This document shows positions 50,346-59,020 of a stretch of DNA of 64,000 nt, piece by piece. This DNA comes from UBA8514 sp034933685. Lineage in GTDB: Bacteria > Bacillota > Clostridia > Lachnospirales > Anaerotignaceae. Both the position numbers and the translations under genes were made by a program. Position 1 is the first letter of the stretch. The number at the start of each line of letters is the position of its first letter. The stretch is from the NCBI GenBank assembly GCA_034933685.1, contig JAYFNB010000018.1, forward strand, positions 124,001 through 188,000, read 5' to 3'. The notes below the pieces were generated by a model. That model did not search any database. It was not told where the DNA came from and saw only the letters and a program-made list of their open reading frames with translations.

Positions 50346-52115
50346 CTAAGCTTTCTTCATATTTTCTGCCATTACATCATTCGGAGTAATGTATATAGTT
50401 TTATTGTTTTCATAAATAACAAAGCCAGGTTTTGAACCGCCAGGCTTTTTGACGTTTTTCCTTGGGCAATAGTCAACAGGGACATTGCTTCCATCCTGAC
50501 CTTTGCTGCTATAGGCTGCCAAATTAGCGGCTTCAATAATGGTTTGGTCGGGCACAAGTGTGGCATCATTTGTGGCAATTATAACGTGTGAGCCAGGAAT
50601 GTTTTTGGTATGCAACCAAATATCATTGCTTTTTGCAAAATGAATGGTAAGTTCATCATTTTGAATATTGCTTTTTCCAACATAAATGTCAAAGCCGTCA
50701 CTTGAAATAAAATGAAGAGGTTTTGATTTTTTTTGCTGTTTAGCAGGCTTTTTATCTCCACGTTTGCGCTTAATGAAGCCTTGCTCTATAAGTTCATTTC
50801 GTATATCATTCAAGTCAGCTTCTTCTGTGGAAGCATCAATTGCATTAAGCACGCCTTCAAGATAAACAAGCTCATCATCATTTTGTTTTTTTTGTATTTC
50901 AAGAGCGGCTATTGTTCGCTTTGCCTTATTATATTTATTATAGTATTTCTGAGCATTTTCTGATGGTGTTTTAGTTGTGTCTAAAGCAATTTCTATTTCA
51001 GGCATGTCTTCTTCATAATAGTTAACTAACTTAATAGTGTTCATTCCTTTTTCGATAGCATAAATATTTGCAGTTAAAAGTTCGCCTTTTAGCTTCCACT
51101 TTTCTAGCCCCTCGTTATCTTTTAACGTTTTAATTTGAATTTCTTTTTTCTTTACGCATCGCTCTATGTTGCTTACCACCAAACGTCGCATGTCATGTGC
51201 CTTCTGTTTTATATGGTAGACGTTATCCCGTTGACTGTAAAAGCTCTCAAGAAGTTCTGAAATTGATGAGTAAGGCACCTTTTTAAAGCTACTGTACTGG
51301 GTCATTTCAACAGGAGAGAAGTCCAAAATTCTACCTGTTTTGTTTTCATATATTATTTCAGGAGAAAAATTTGCTGTTTTCACACTATCCATAATAGAGG
51401 TAAACGCTGAAAATAAGCTGCGTCTTCCGTCAATATCCAATTGTTCACAATGAATTGTGGCGTCCAAGCTAGCGCGCTGACAAATTTCAGAAGCTATAAC
51501 GGGACTTATGCCTGTGTAGGACTGATAAATAATATTTTGTAGTTTAAGGCTGCTTTTTTCAGAGAAAACTTGTAAAAACTCGGCCTCATTAAGTTGTTGA
51601 GGATTAAGCTTGCCTTGTGATGGTGGCACAGAGTATTCCTTGCCAGGTAAAACCTCACGCACAGAGCTTGTTTCGTGTGAAACATGTTTTATGGAATCTA
51701 AAATTTTATTTTTTTCATCCACAAGAATAATGTTTGAATGTTTGCCCATAATTTCAATTATAAGTCGCTTGGTGGTCATATCACCCATTTCGTTAAGGCT
51801 GTCCAATTCTAGAACAACTACACGTTCAAAATTTGGCTGGTAAATGTTGGTTATTTTGCTTCCTGCAACGTGTTTTCGTAAAACCATGCAAAACATTGGA
51901 GGTGTCATTGGATTATCTTTACTTACAGAAGTAAGTTGAAGGCGCGGGTGGCTTGGATTTGCTGACATAAGCAGCTTAAAGTTAGAGCCTATGCTTCTTA
52001 CAGAAATAATTATTTCATCTTTTTGTGGCTGATATATTTTATCTATTCTTCCGCCAAGCAGCTTGTCTGTAAGCTCACAAACAATACTGTTTACGGTAAT
52101 TCCATCTAATGCCAT
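50346..52115 (-). CDS. rqcH: Ribosome quality control protein RqcH (NEMF/FbpA family)
   Basis: Binds stalled 50S-peptidyl-tRNA complexes and adds C-terminal Ala tails that target the nascent chain for degradation. Earlier annotated as fibronectin-binding protein. 589 aa. NFACT-N domain at the start (MALDGITVNSIVCELTDKLL, GGRIDKIYQP), coiled coils (about 280-430), and the NFACT-R domain near the C-terminus (FDIYVGKSNIQNDELT; DIWLHTKNIPGSHVII). Start at 52115 follows TTGGAGGG. It is alone on the minus strand between two terminated plus-strand units. Confidence 0.94.
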   Translation of the reverse strand: MALDGITVNSIVCELTDKLLGGRIDKIYQPQKDEIIISVRSIGSNFKLLMSANPSHPRLQLTSVSKDNPMTPPMFCMVLRKHVAGSKITNIYQPNFERVVVLELDSLNEMGDMTTKRLIIEIMGKHSNIILVDEKNKILDSIKHVSHETSSVREVLPGKEYSVPPSQGKLNPQQLNEAEFLQVFSEKSSLKLQNIIYQSYTGISPVIASEICQRASLDATIHCEQLDIDGRRSLFSAFTSIMDSVKTANFSPEIIYENKTGRILDFSPVEMTQYSSFKKVPYSSISELLESFYSQRDNVYHIKQKAHDMRRLVVSNIERCVKKKEIQIKTLKDNEGLEKWKLKGELLTANIYAIEKGMNTIKLVNYYEEDMPEIEIALDTTKTPSENAQKYYNKYNKAKRTIAALEIQKKQNDDELVYLEGVLNAIDASTEEADLNDIRNELIEQGFIKRKRGDKKPAKQQKKSKPLHFISSDGFDIYVGKSNIQNDELTIHFAKSNDIWLHTKNIPGSHVIIATNDATLVPDQTIIEAANLAAYSSKGQDGSNVPVDYCPRKNVKKPGGSKPGFVIYENNKTIYITPNDVMAENMKKA

Positions 52116-52166
52116 AGTTTTTCCCTCCAAAAAATAAGTATATATGCATTATATCACAAATAGTGC

Positions 52167-52196
52167 TTGATTATATAGTGCAAATTAATATATAAT
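52167..52196 (+). promoter_or_regulatory. Probable promoter for yicC-remA-gmk-rpoZ
   Basis: TTGATT (52167-52172), 18-bp spacer, TATAAT (52191-52196), 48 bp before the yicC start. Confidence 0.55.
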
Positions 52197-52243
52197 ATAT
52201 AAAGTATGTATATATAACAATAATTAAAGAAGGATGATTGCCC

Positions 52244-53125
52244 ATGATAAGAAGTATGACTGGCTATGGCAAGGGCGAGAACGAGGCTCATGACAGGCGC
52301 TTCACCGTTGAAATAAAGTCTGTTAACCACAGATATAATGACATAACAATTAAATCTCCTAGATTTATGAATTATCTTGAAGATAAAATCAGAAAAACGC
52401 TTACACAAAGAATTTTTAGGGGAAAGACAGATGTATACATTAATTTTGAAACTTTTTCAGAAGATGATGTTGCAATAAAAATGAATGAACATCTTGCCAA
52501 GGCTTATCTTGAAAAGCTTAACTACCTTGAACTTACTTATGGTATTGAAAGCAATAATAAGCTGGATTTAGTTGCAAAATTTCCGGATGTAATCTCAGTT
52601 GAAAAGGTAGAAGAAGATGGAGATGTTATTTGGGAAACCCTTGAACCAGCTTTAAACAGCGCTATTGACAATTTCATTGCTATGCGTGAAACCGAGGGTG
52701 AGGCTTTAAAAGAAGACATATTTAAAAAGGGTGAAAGAATTAAGGATATTACTGACACTATTAAGGAAAGAAGCCCAATTGTTGTTGAGGAATATAAGGA
52801 AAAGCTTAAAAACAGACTTACTGAGCTTTTTGATAAATCCCCAGTGGATGAACAGCGTATCGCTCAGGAAATAACTATTTTTGCAGACAAAGCTTGTGTT
52901 GATGAGGAGCTTACAAGAATGTATAGCCACATTGAACAGCTAAAACAGATTTTTGTTTCTGGAGATGCGACAATTGGACGTAAGTTGGATTTTCTTATTC
53001 AAGAGATGAACAGAGAGGCGAACACAACGGGTTCAAAATCTAATGATATTAAAATTACACAGGCAGCAATTGAACTTAAAACTGAAATAGAAAAAATTAG
53101 AGAGCAAATTCAAAACATTGAATAA
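52244..53125 (+). CDS. yicC: YicC-family endoribonuclease
   Basis: 293 aa. N-terminal YicC domain (IRSMTGYGKGENEAHDRRFT; EIKSVNHRYNDI) and C-terminal DUF1732 (KLDFLIQEMNREANTTGSKS, SNDIKITQAAIELKTEIEKI). The family includes E. coli YicC/RnaYicC, an RNase affecting small-RNA turnover; that role is transferred from family knowledge. Start at 52244 follows AAGGATG. It always accompanies remA-gmk-rpoZ in Firmicutes. Confidence 0.93.
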   Translation: MIRSMTGYGKGENEAHDRRFTVEIKSVNHRYNDITIKSPRFMNYLEDKIRKTLTQRIFRGKTDVYINFETFSEDDVAIKMNEHLAKAYLEKLNYLELTYGIESNNKLDLVAKFPDVISVEKVEEDGDVIWETLEPALNSAIDNFIAMRETEGEALKEDIFKKGERIKDITDTIKERSPIVVEEYKEKLKNRLTELFDKSPVDEQRIAQEITIFADKACVDEELTRMYSHIEQLKQIFVSGDATIGRKLDFLIQEMNREANTTGSKSNDIKITQAAIELKTEIEKIREQIQNIE

Positions 53126-53140
53126 CAGAAGGTGAAGTTT

Positions 53141-53401
53141 TTGGATAATTCAAGGTTTATTGGCATAGGGTATGGAAGTATTATAAATGCTTCAAGGGTG
53201 GTTGCTCTTGTAAGCCCTGAATCTGCCCCAATTAAAAGATTGATACAAGAGGCAAGGGAAAAGGGAAGTCTGGTTGATTCTACTTATGGCAGAAAAACAA
53301 GAAGTGTGTTAATAATGGACAGCGGGCATGTGGTTTTGAGCCTAATTACGCCAGAAACCATTGGCAGTAGACTTTCTGATATAAATGAAAATGAGGAATA
53401 G
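53141..53401 (+). CDS. remA: RemA-family DNA-binding regulator (DUF370)
   Basis: 86-aa protein with family motifs FIGIGYGSIINASRVVALVS, PESAPIKRLIQEAREKGSLV and STYGRKTRSVLIMDSGHVVL. In Bacillus RemA activates biofilm matrix genes and osmoprotection genes and forms ring-like DNA-binding octamers. TTG at 53141 is my choice because AGAAGGTGA is correctly spaced from it; a GTG at 53132 lies inside that site. Confidence 0.9.
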   Translation: MDNSRFIGIGYGSIINASRVVALVSPESAPIKRLIQEAREKGSLVDSTYGRKTRSVLIMDSGHVVLSLITPETIGSRLSDINENEE

Positions 53402-53406
53402 AGATA

Positions 53407-54015
53407 ATGAACAAAAAGGGAATTTTACTTATAATATCAGGTCCATCTGGCAGCGGCAAGGGGACTGTGGTAAGCAAGCTTAGTAATGAACAAAGTTATG
53501 CACTTTCAGTATCAGCAACAACAAGAAAGCCAAGACCAAATGAGGAAAATGGAGTACATTATTTTTTTAAGGAAACAAAAGAATTTGAAGACATGATTGA
53601 AAACAATCAGCTTTTGGAGCATGCATGTTTTTGTGACAATTATTATGGAACACCCAGAGATTATGTTGATGGCAAGCTTACAGAGGGTCTTAACGTAATA
53701 CTTGAAATTGAGGTTCAAGGTGCATTACAGGTTAAGAAAAAATATCCAGAAGCAGTGCTTGTTTTTCTTGTTCCGCCAAGCTTAACAGAACTTAGAAGTC
53801 GTTTGGTGGGACGTGGAACCGAAGACATTGAAACAATTAACAAAAGAATTAACCGTGCTTTAGAAGAACTTGATTTTTTACCACAGTATGACTATGTTGT
53901 TATAAATGATGAGGTTGATGTGGCAGTAACTAAAATAATGGCAGTTGTTGAGGCTGAAAAAATGAAAAGCTTCCGCTATTTAAGCCTAATGGAAACTTTT
54001 AAAGGAGAGATATAA
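53407..54015 (+). CDS. gmk: Guanylate kinase
   Basis: GMP + ATP to GDP + ADP. 202 aa. P-loop ISGPSGSGKGTVVSKL near residue 9; GMP-binding motif SVSATTRKPRPNEENGVHYF; lid region GRGTEDIETINKRI. It ends 1 bp before rpoZ. It links purine supply with the stringent-response target enzymes. Confidence 0.97.
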   Translation: MNKKGILLIISGPSGSGKGTVVSKLSNEQSYALSVSATTRKPRPNEENGVHYFFKETKEFEDMIENNQLLEHACFCDNYYGTPRDYVDGKLTEGLNVILEIEVQGALQVKKKYPEAVLVFLVPPSLTELRSRLVGRGTEDIETINKRINRALEELDFLPQYDYVVINDEVDVAVTKIMAVVEAEKMKSFRYLSLMETFKGEI

Positions 54016-54016
54016 T

Positions 54017-54304
54017 ATGTTAAGACCATCATATTCAGATTTACTTGAGGAATTAAATAAGGGTGCAGAGGGTGAGGATGTTGTTGGTAGCCGTTACACA
54101 ATTGTTATTGCTGCAGCAAAAAGAGCAAGACAGCTTGTGGACCATGCAGTGCCTCTTACCAAAAAAACTAAAATCGACAAGCCTGTTTCAATTGCAGTAA
54201 ATGAACTTTATGAGGGTAAAATTCAGATTATTCAGAATTTTAACAAGGATGAAGATGAAGTGGCAGATGGGTCTATAACCGTTCAGGAAGACACAGTAGA
54301 ATAA
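54017..54304 (+). CDS. rpoZ: RNA polymerase omega subunit
   Basis: 95 aa. Motif RYTIVIAAAKRARQLVDHAV is the conserved omega core. The C-terminal tail is acidic. Assembly factor for beta prime. Last gene of the yicC unit; a hairpin follows. Confidence 0.93.
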   Translation: MLRPSYSDLLEELNKGAEGEDVVGSRYTIVIAAAKRARQLVDHAVPLTKKTKIDKPVSIAVNELYEGKIQIIQNFNKDEDEVADGSITVQEDTVE

Positions 54305-54313
54305 AAAAACAGG

Positions 54314-54341
54314 GGCGTGCGGAGTTAATCCTCACGCCTTT
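54314..54341 (+). terminator. Hairpin after rpoZ
   Basis: GGCGTG-c-GGA (54314-54323) / TCC-t-CACGCC (54329-54338), then only TTT. Weak T-tract: partial terminator before priA likely. Confidence 0.6.
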
Positions 54342-54364
54342 AAAGTTGGAAAGAGGTGTTTTAA

Positions 54365-56596
54365 GTGAAAAAGGGTCGTTTTGCGCAGGTGATACTGAGC
54401 ACTGCACATACAGATATAGATAAAATATTCGATTATGAGATACCGTTTTTACTTATGGCAGATATACAGCTTGGAATGCGTGTTTTGGTACCCTTTGGCT
54501 TTAAAAATACCTCTACAGAGGGATATGTTGTTGGATTTGCAGAGGAAACGGATGTGCCTGAACCTAAAATTAAGTGTATTGGGTCAATTATGGATAAATA
54601 TCCTGTTTTTTCACAAGAAATGATTCAGCTTGCGTGGTGGATGAAGGAAAAATATTATACAACCCTTACTCAATGTTTGCAAACAATAATGCCGGTAGGA
54701 ATAAACATGAAAAATGAGGTTAAAACACTTAGCCTTAATATAAGTGATATTCAGTTAGAAGAAGAACTTGAAAAGATGAAGAACCGCCAGAGCAGTAAAG
54801 CGCAGCTTATGGTGACTGAGCTTTTACAACAAGAAGATTATACGGCTTCAGAAATTAAAAGCAAGCTTAAAATAACTGATTCTGCAATAAAAACACTGCT
54901 TAAACGTGGAGTTATAAAAGAAAATATTCACCAGCAAAGGCGAAAACTGTTTGATGTAGAAAATATACAAAAAACTAAACCTCTTGAACTTACCACAGAA
55001 CAAAAAAATGCATTAGAAACCATACTGGTGGAAGAAGAAAAACCTGTTTTGATTCACGGTGTTACGGGAAGTGGAAAAACTGAAATATATTTGCAGGCAA
55101 TTGAAAAGATAACTGCAACGGGGAAGCAGGCAATAGTGCTTGTTCCTGAAATTTCTCTGACACCGCAAATGACTTATAGATTTATTTCACGTTTCGGTGA
55201 GAATGTTGCAGTAAGCCATAGCCGTATGAGTGCTGGAGAAAGAATAGATGTATGGCAAAGAGCTAAAAATAGCGAGATTTCAGTAATGATAGGCCCAAGA
55301 AGTGCAGTTTTTACGCCATTTAATAATTTGGGAATAATAATTATTGATGAAGAGCACGAGGGCAGTTATAAAAGTGATACCACACCAAAGTATGACGCAA
55401 GAGAAGTAGCTGAATATAGATGTGGTCAGTTCAAGGCTAAAATGATTTACGGCACTGCAACGCCTTCTCTTAAAACCTATTACAGAGCAAAAAAAGAAGA
55501 AATAACACTTACTGTTCTTAAAGAAAGGCCTTTTAACAGACCTATGCCTCAAACAGAAATTGTGGACATGCGCCGTGAATTGGAGGAGGGCAACAGAAGT
55601 ATTTTCAGCCGAAAACTTTATGAAGAAATGAAATATGTGCTTAGCAAAGGTCAACAAGCTATGCTTTTTATTAATAGACGTGGTTTTTCTACATTTGTTT
55701 CTTGCCGAAAATGCGGATATGTAATGATGTGTTCAAGCTGCAATGTTTCATATACATATCATTCTTCTGAAAATCAGCTTAGGTGTCACTATTGTGGTAA
55801 AAAAACCGAAGTACCTAAGATTTGCCCTGAATGCGGTTCAAAATATATTAAATATTTTGGAGCAGGAACGCAAAAAGTGGAGGAAGAGGTACGTCGATAT
55901 TTTCCAAATGCAAGGGTTTTGCGTATGGATATGGATACAACCACAAAAAAAAATAGCCACAAGCAAATATTAACTGCCTTTGGCAATGGTGAAGCTGACA
56001 TTCTTATAGGTACACAGATGATAGCCAAAGGTCATGACTTTGCCAATGTTACATTGGTTGGAATAATTGCGGCGGACACTTCGCTTAACACTGGTGATTT
56101 TAGAGGCGGAGAAACTACATTTCAGCTCATTACACAAGTATCGGGTCGTGCAGGACGTGACAGTTTAGAGGGCAAAGTTATTATACAAACCTATCAGCCA
56201 GAAAGCTATATAATTAATTTGGCGGCACAATGCAATTATGAGGAATTTTATGAAAAGGAAACTTTATTAAGAAAGACTATGGCTTATCCACCGTTTTCAA
56301 GCATCTTTTTAGTGCTTGCATTTGGTAAAAACGAAAAAGACGTAGTTGAGGAAATACAACGACTTTCATACATTTTAGAAGAACGTAATATGGAGAAAAA
56401 ATTTGAAATACTTGGTCCTTCGCCTGCAATAATTTCTAAAATAAAGGACGAATATAGGTGGAATATATTTATTAAAGGTGGGAGTGAGGAGGAACTTAGG
56501 AGTTTTGTTATAAGCTCTATAGAAAAATTTAGAGCTGATGGGAAAAAAAGCAACGTACTACTTAACATAACTCTTAATCCTCAAAGTATTTATTAA
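54365..56596 (+). CDS. priA: Primosomal helicase PriA
   Basis: 3'-5' helicase that restarts stalled replication forks. 743 aa. N-terminal DNA-binding domain, Walker A GVTGSGKTEIYLQAI (about 232-246), helicase box IIIDEEHEGSYKS, zinc-binding cysteines in CRKCGYVMMCSSC, LRCHYCGKK and CPECGSKYI, and C-terminal motif QVSGRAGRDSLEGKV. GTG start after AGAGGTG. The usual downstream def/fmt genes are absent; a strong terminator follows. Confidence 0.96.
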   Translation: MKKGRFAQVILSTAHTDIDKIFDYEIPFLLMADIQLGMRVLVPFGFKNTSTEGYVVGFAEETDVPEPKIKCIGSIMDKYPVFSQEMIQLAWWMKEKYYTTLTQCLQTIMPVGINMKNEVKTLSLNISDIQLEEELEKMKNRQSSKAQLMVTELLQQEDYTASEIKSKLKITDSAIKTLLKRGVIKENIHQQRRKLFDVENIQKTKPLELTTEQKNALETILVEEEKPVLIHGVTGSGKTEIYLQAIEKITATGKQAIVLVPEISLTPQMTYRFISRFGENVAVSHSRMSAGERIDVWQRAKNSEISVMIGPRSAVFTPFNNLGIIIIDEEHEGSYKSDTTPKYDAREVAEYRCGQFKAKMIYGTATPSLKTYYRAKKEEITLTVLKERPFNRPMPQTEIVDMRRELEEGNRSIFSRKLYEEMKYVLSKGQQAMLFINRRGFSTFVSCRKCGYVMMCSSCNVSYTYHSSENQLRCHYCGKKTEVPKICPECGSKYIKYFGAGTQKVEEEVRRYFPNARVLRMDMDTTTKKNSHKQILTAFGNGEADILIGTQMIAKGHDFANVTLVGIIAADTSLNTGDFRGGETTFQLITQVSGRAGRDSLEGKVIIQTYQPESYIINLAAQCNYEEFYEKETLLRKTMAYPPFSSIFLVLAFGKNEKDVVEEIQRLSYILEERNMEKKFEILGPSPAIISKIKDEYRWNIFIKGGSEEELRSFVISSIEKFRADGKKSNVLLNITLNPQSIY

Positions 56597-56629
56597 CATT
56601 TTGTATTTATGTGCAAATGTTATATTTTT

Positions 56630-56667
56630 AATCGATAACTACAATGTTGGTAGTTATCGATTTTTTT
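56630..56667 (+). terminator. Strong intrinsic terminator after priA
   Basis: ATCGATAACTAC (56631-56642) / GTAGTTATCGAT (56650-56661), perfect 12-bp stem, 7-nt loop, seven T. Confidence 0.95.
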
Positions 56668-56967
56668 GTTTAAATAAAGATTTATCAAATTATGAGTTAT
56701 AAAAAATACCTAGGGGCTGTTGGAAAACAATAATAGTGAAATGAAATTATATTCAAAATTATGTTGAAGAAGCAAAATACAGTTCTGGAATCAAATTTTT
56801 GTCTAACTTTAAGCACCATTTTACTAAATTGCTAAAAAAGTAACAAATATATTTTTAATATGCCTGCATTTTAGTGCAATAACTTTAATATTTTTTTAAC
56901 GCACGCGAATAGTTCGCATACTAAATATTGCATAATTTTTTGAATAAATTCTGTTAAGTTTTCATAA

Positions 56968-56999
56968 TTGACTTTTTGTTCAACCTAAATTACTATAAT
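56968..56999 (+). promoter_or_regulatory. Probable promoter upstream of the FAD-oxidase operon
   Basis: TTGACT (56968-56973) with TACTAT (56991-56996, 17-bp spacer) or TATAAT (56994-56999, 20-bp spacer). Confidence 0.45.
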
Positions 57000-57313
57000 A
57001 GCATAGCAAGGAAAAAAATAAATCTTATGCGTTTGATTATTTTCATCAGTATGAAATAAAAATTTAGTAGAAAAGAATCAGACGTATAGAAAGTAAAGTT
57101 GCAACGCAAGTGCACTACATAGCTGTAAAAGCATTTGGCAAGAGATACGCACCATTAGAGGTACATGTGAATAGGAAAGGTTTTAATATTATGTATAAGG
57201 CCTATCCAAATTAATGTGAGAGGTGTGCAGGAAATTATTTTTAAGCGAATTAGATGATGTAAAAAACAACTAATTCATTTACAAGATAATGGTGCAGTTT
57301 TTTTTGAGAGAAT

Positions 57314-57466
57314 TGGTAAGACCATCAGACCGACAAGAAATTAACAAATCAAATCTTGTAAAACAATTTTAAGACATTAAAGTGTTAAAATCAAGTAGAA
57401 GCAAAAGCAATAAATTTTTTAAAATAATTGTGGTAAGACCACTATACCGACAAAATATTAACAAAT
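57314..57466 (+). repeat. Two 36-bp direct repeats with TGGT-aag-ACCA palindromes
   Basis: 57314-57349 and 57431-57466 agree at 31 of 36 positions and lie 117 bp apart. Each begins with TGGTAAGACCA, then after 4 bp ACCGACAA, then ATTAACAAAT. The second palindrome extends to GTGGT-aag-ACCAC. TGGT-N3-ACCA is the symmetry of FadR-subfamily GntR operators such as those of lactate regulators (LldR/LutR/LctA type). They precede a lactate-dehydrogenase-like gene. No GntR gene is in the window. Confidence 0.75.
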
Positions 57467-57544
57467 GGAAGCGGTTCTTACTTCAATATAATTTTGCAAC
57501 GATAGGGTATTGGGGACTAAAATAACGAGAGGGGAAGTTGATTA

Positions 57545-58960
57545 ATGAGTAATTACAACAAGGTAACACCACAAGTGATTGAAAAACTTATGGCAATTGC
57601 ACCAAATAGGGTGTTTGTTGACGGAGATATCAACAAAGATTACACCCATGATGAAATGCCTGAATATGGTTATTATTCACCTGAGGCGGTTGTAGAGGTT
57701 ACATCGGCTGAAGAAATCGCTGCGATTATGAAGCTTTGTAATGAAATGAATATACCTGTAATACCTAGGGGTGCGGGAACGGGCCTTGCAGGTGCAGCTG
57801 TTGCAAAATTCGGCGGTGTCATTATTTCTACAATAAAGATGAATAAAATTTTAAGTTATGATATGGAAAACTTTACAGTGACAGTTCAACCAGGTGTGCT
57901 TTTAAATGACCTTGCTGAAGACTGTGCGAAAAAAGATTTACTATATCCACCAGATCCAGGTGAGAAATTTGCTACATTAGGTGGTAATGTATCTACAAAT
58001 GCAGGCGGAATGAGAGCGGTAAAATATGGCGTTACCAGAGATTATGTGCGCGCAATGCAGGTTGTTCTTCCAACAGGCGAGATAACACGTTTCGGTAGCA
58101 ATGTTGCTAAAAACAGTTCTGGCTACAGTATACTTAACCTTATGGTTGGTTCTGAGGGAACTCTTGGATTTATAACAGAGCTTACCCTTAAACTTATTCC
58201 ATTGCCAAAGGAAAACATAAGCTTGATTGTTCCTTTTGAAGATTTAGATGCTTGTATTGAAGCTGTTCCAAAATTTTTTATGAACAAACTTGCACCAGTT
58301 GCATTGGAATTTATGGAAAAAGACATTGTAAGGATGTCTGAAAAATACTTAGAAAAGAAAGATGTTTTCCCTTGTAAAGATGAAGCAGGAGCATACCTTC
58401 TTGTAACATTTGACGGAAACTCACTTGATGAATTGGAACGCATGACAGAAGAAGCATCTGAAATGCTTTTTGAAGCAGGAGCAATTGACGTTTTTGTTGC
58501 TGATACACCTGAACTTAAAAAGAACACATGGGCAGCGAGAGGAAGTTTCTTAGAGGCAATATTGGCTGATACGCCTTCACTTGATGAGTGTGACGTGGTT
58601 GTTCCAAGAAATAAAATTGCACAATACCTTAAATTTGTAAACTCTCTTGAAGAAAAATATGGTATAAGAATAAGAAGTTTTGGTCATGCCGGTGACGGAA
58701 ATCTTCATATCTATGCTTGTAAAGACGAGCTTACAGACGAGGAGTGGGAAGTTAAGTGTAAAGCAGTAATGGATGAGATGTATTCCAAAGCGGCCGAAAT
58801 AGGTGGTCAGGTTTCAGGTGAACATGGTGTAGGTCACGCAAAAATGGAATACCTTCAAAGTTCACTTGGGGAAACAAATATTTCGCTTATGGAAGGTATT
58901 AAGAAGGTGTTTGACCCTAACTTAATTTTAAATCCAGGCAAAGTTTGCTACAAATTATAA
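57545..58960 (+). CDS. FAD-linked 2-hydroxyacid dehydrogenase (GlcD/LctD family)
   Basis: 471 aa. FAD_binding_4 (PCMH) domain with IPRGAGTGLAGAAV, GVLLNDLAEDCAKK and PGEKFATLGGNVSTNAGG; C-terminal FAD-oxidase domain with RSFGHAGDGNLHIYACKD and SGEHGVGHAKMEYLQSSLGE. Family members oxidise glycolate or D-lactate; in anaerobes such as Acetobacterium, LctD works with EtfAB to oxidise lactate by electron confurcation. The operon with etfB-etfA supports a lactate (or 2-hydroxyacid) dehydrogenase. A catabolic role and the exact acid are inference. AGAGGGGAAG precedes the ATG. Confidence 0.88.
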   Translation: MSNYNKVTPQVIEKLMAIAPNRVFVDGDINKDYTHDEMPEYGYYSPEAVVEVTSAEEIAAIMKLCNEMNIPVIPRGAGTGLAGAAVAKFGGVIISTIKMNKILSYDMENFTVTVQPGVLLNDLAEDCAKKDLLYPPDPGEKFATLGGNVSTNAGGMRAVKYGVTRDYVRAMQVVLPTGEITRFGSNVAKNSSGYSILNLMVGSEGTLGFITELTLKLIPLPKENISLIVPFEDLDACIEAVPKFFMNKLAPVALEFMEKDIVRMSEKYLEKKDVFPCKDEAGAYLLVTFDGNSLDELERMTEEASEMLFEAGAIDVFVADTPELKKNTWAARGSFLEAILADTPSLDECDVVVPRNKIAQYLKFVNSLEEKYGIRIRSFGHAGDGNLHIYACKDELTDEEWEVKCKAVMDEMYSKAAEIGGQVSGEHGVGHAKMEYLQSSLGETNISLMEGIKKVFDPNLILNPGKVCYKL

Positions 58961-59020
58961 GAGAAGAGTATGAGAAAGTAACTTATTGTAAACTATATTA
59001 AAATATTGGAGGAATTAATT

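Larger units (their letters stand above)
56668..57540. other. 870-bp intergenic region with regulatory elements, no intact gene
   Basis: Very AT-rich. From left to right it holds the palindrome GCGAA-tag-TTCGC (56905-56917), a probable promoter (56968-56999), a start-less 47-codon open stretch (57071-57214) that may be a gene remnant, and two 36-bp direct repeats (57314-57349, 57431-57466). The promoter would give a leader of more than 500 nt before the FAD-oxidase gene; a second promoter near 57480-57520 is possible but none is clear. No tRNA or riboswitch core recognised. Confidence 0.6.

Noticed and set aside
56713..56728. GGGGCTGTTGGAAAAC resembles the end of some insertion sequences
   Set aside because: No matching inverted copy, no transposase fragment and no target duplication nearby.
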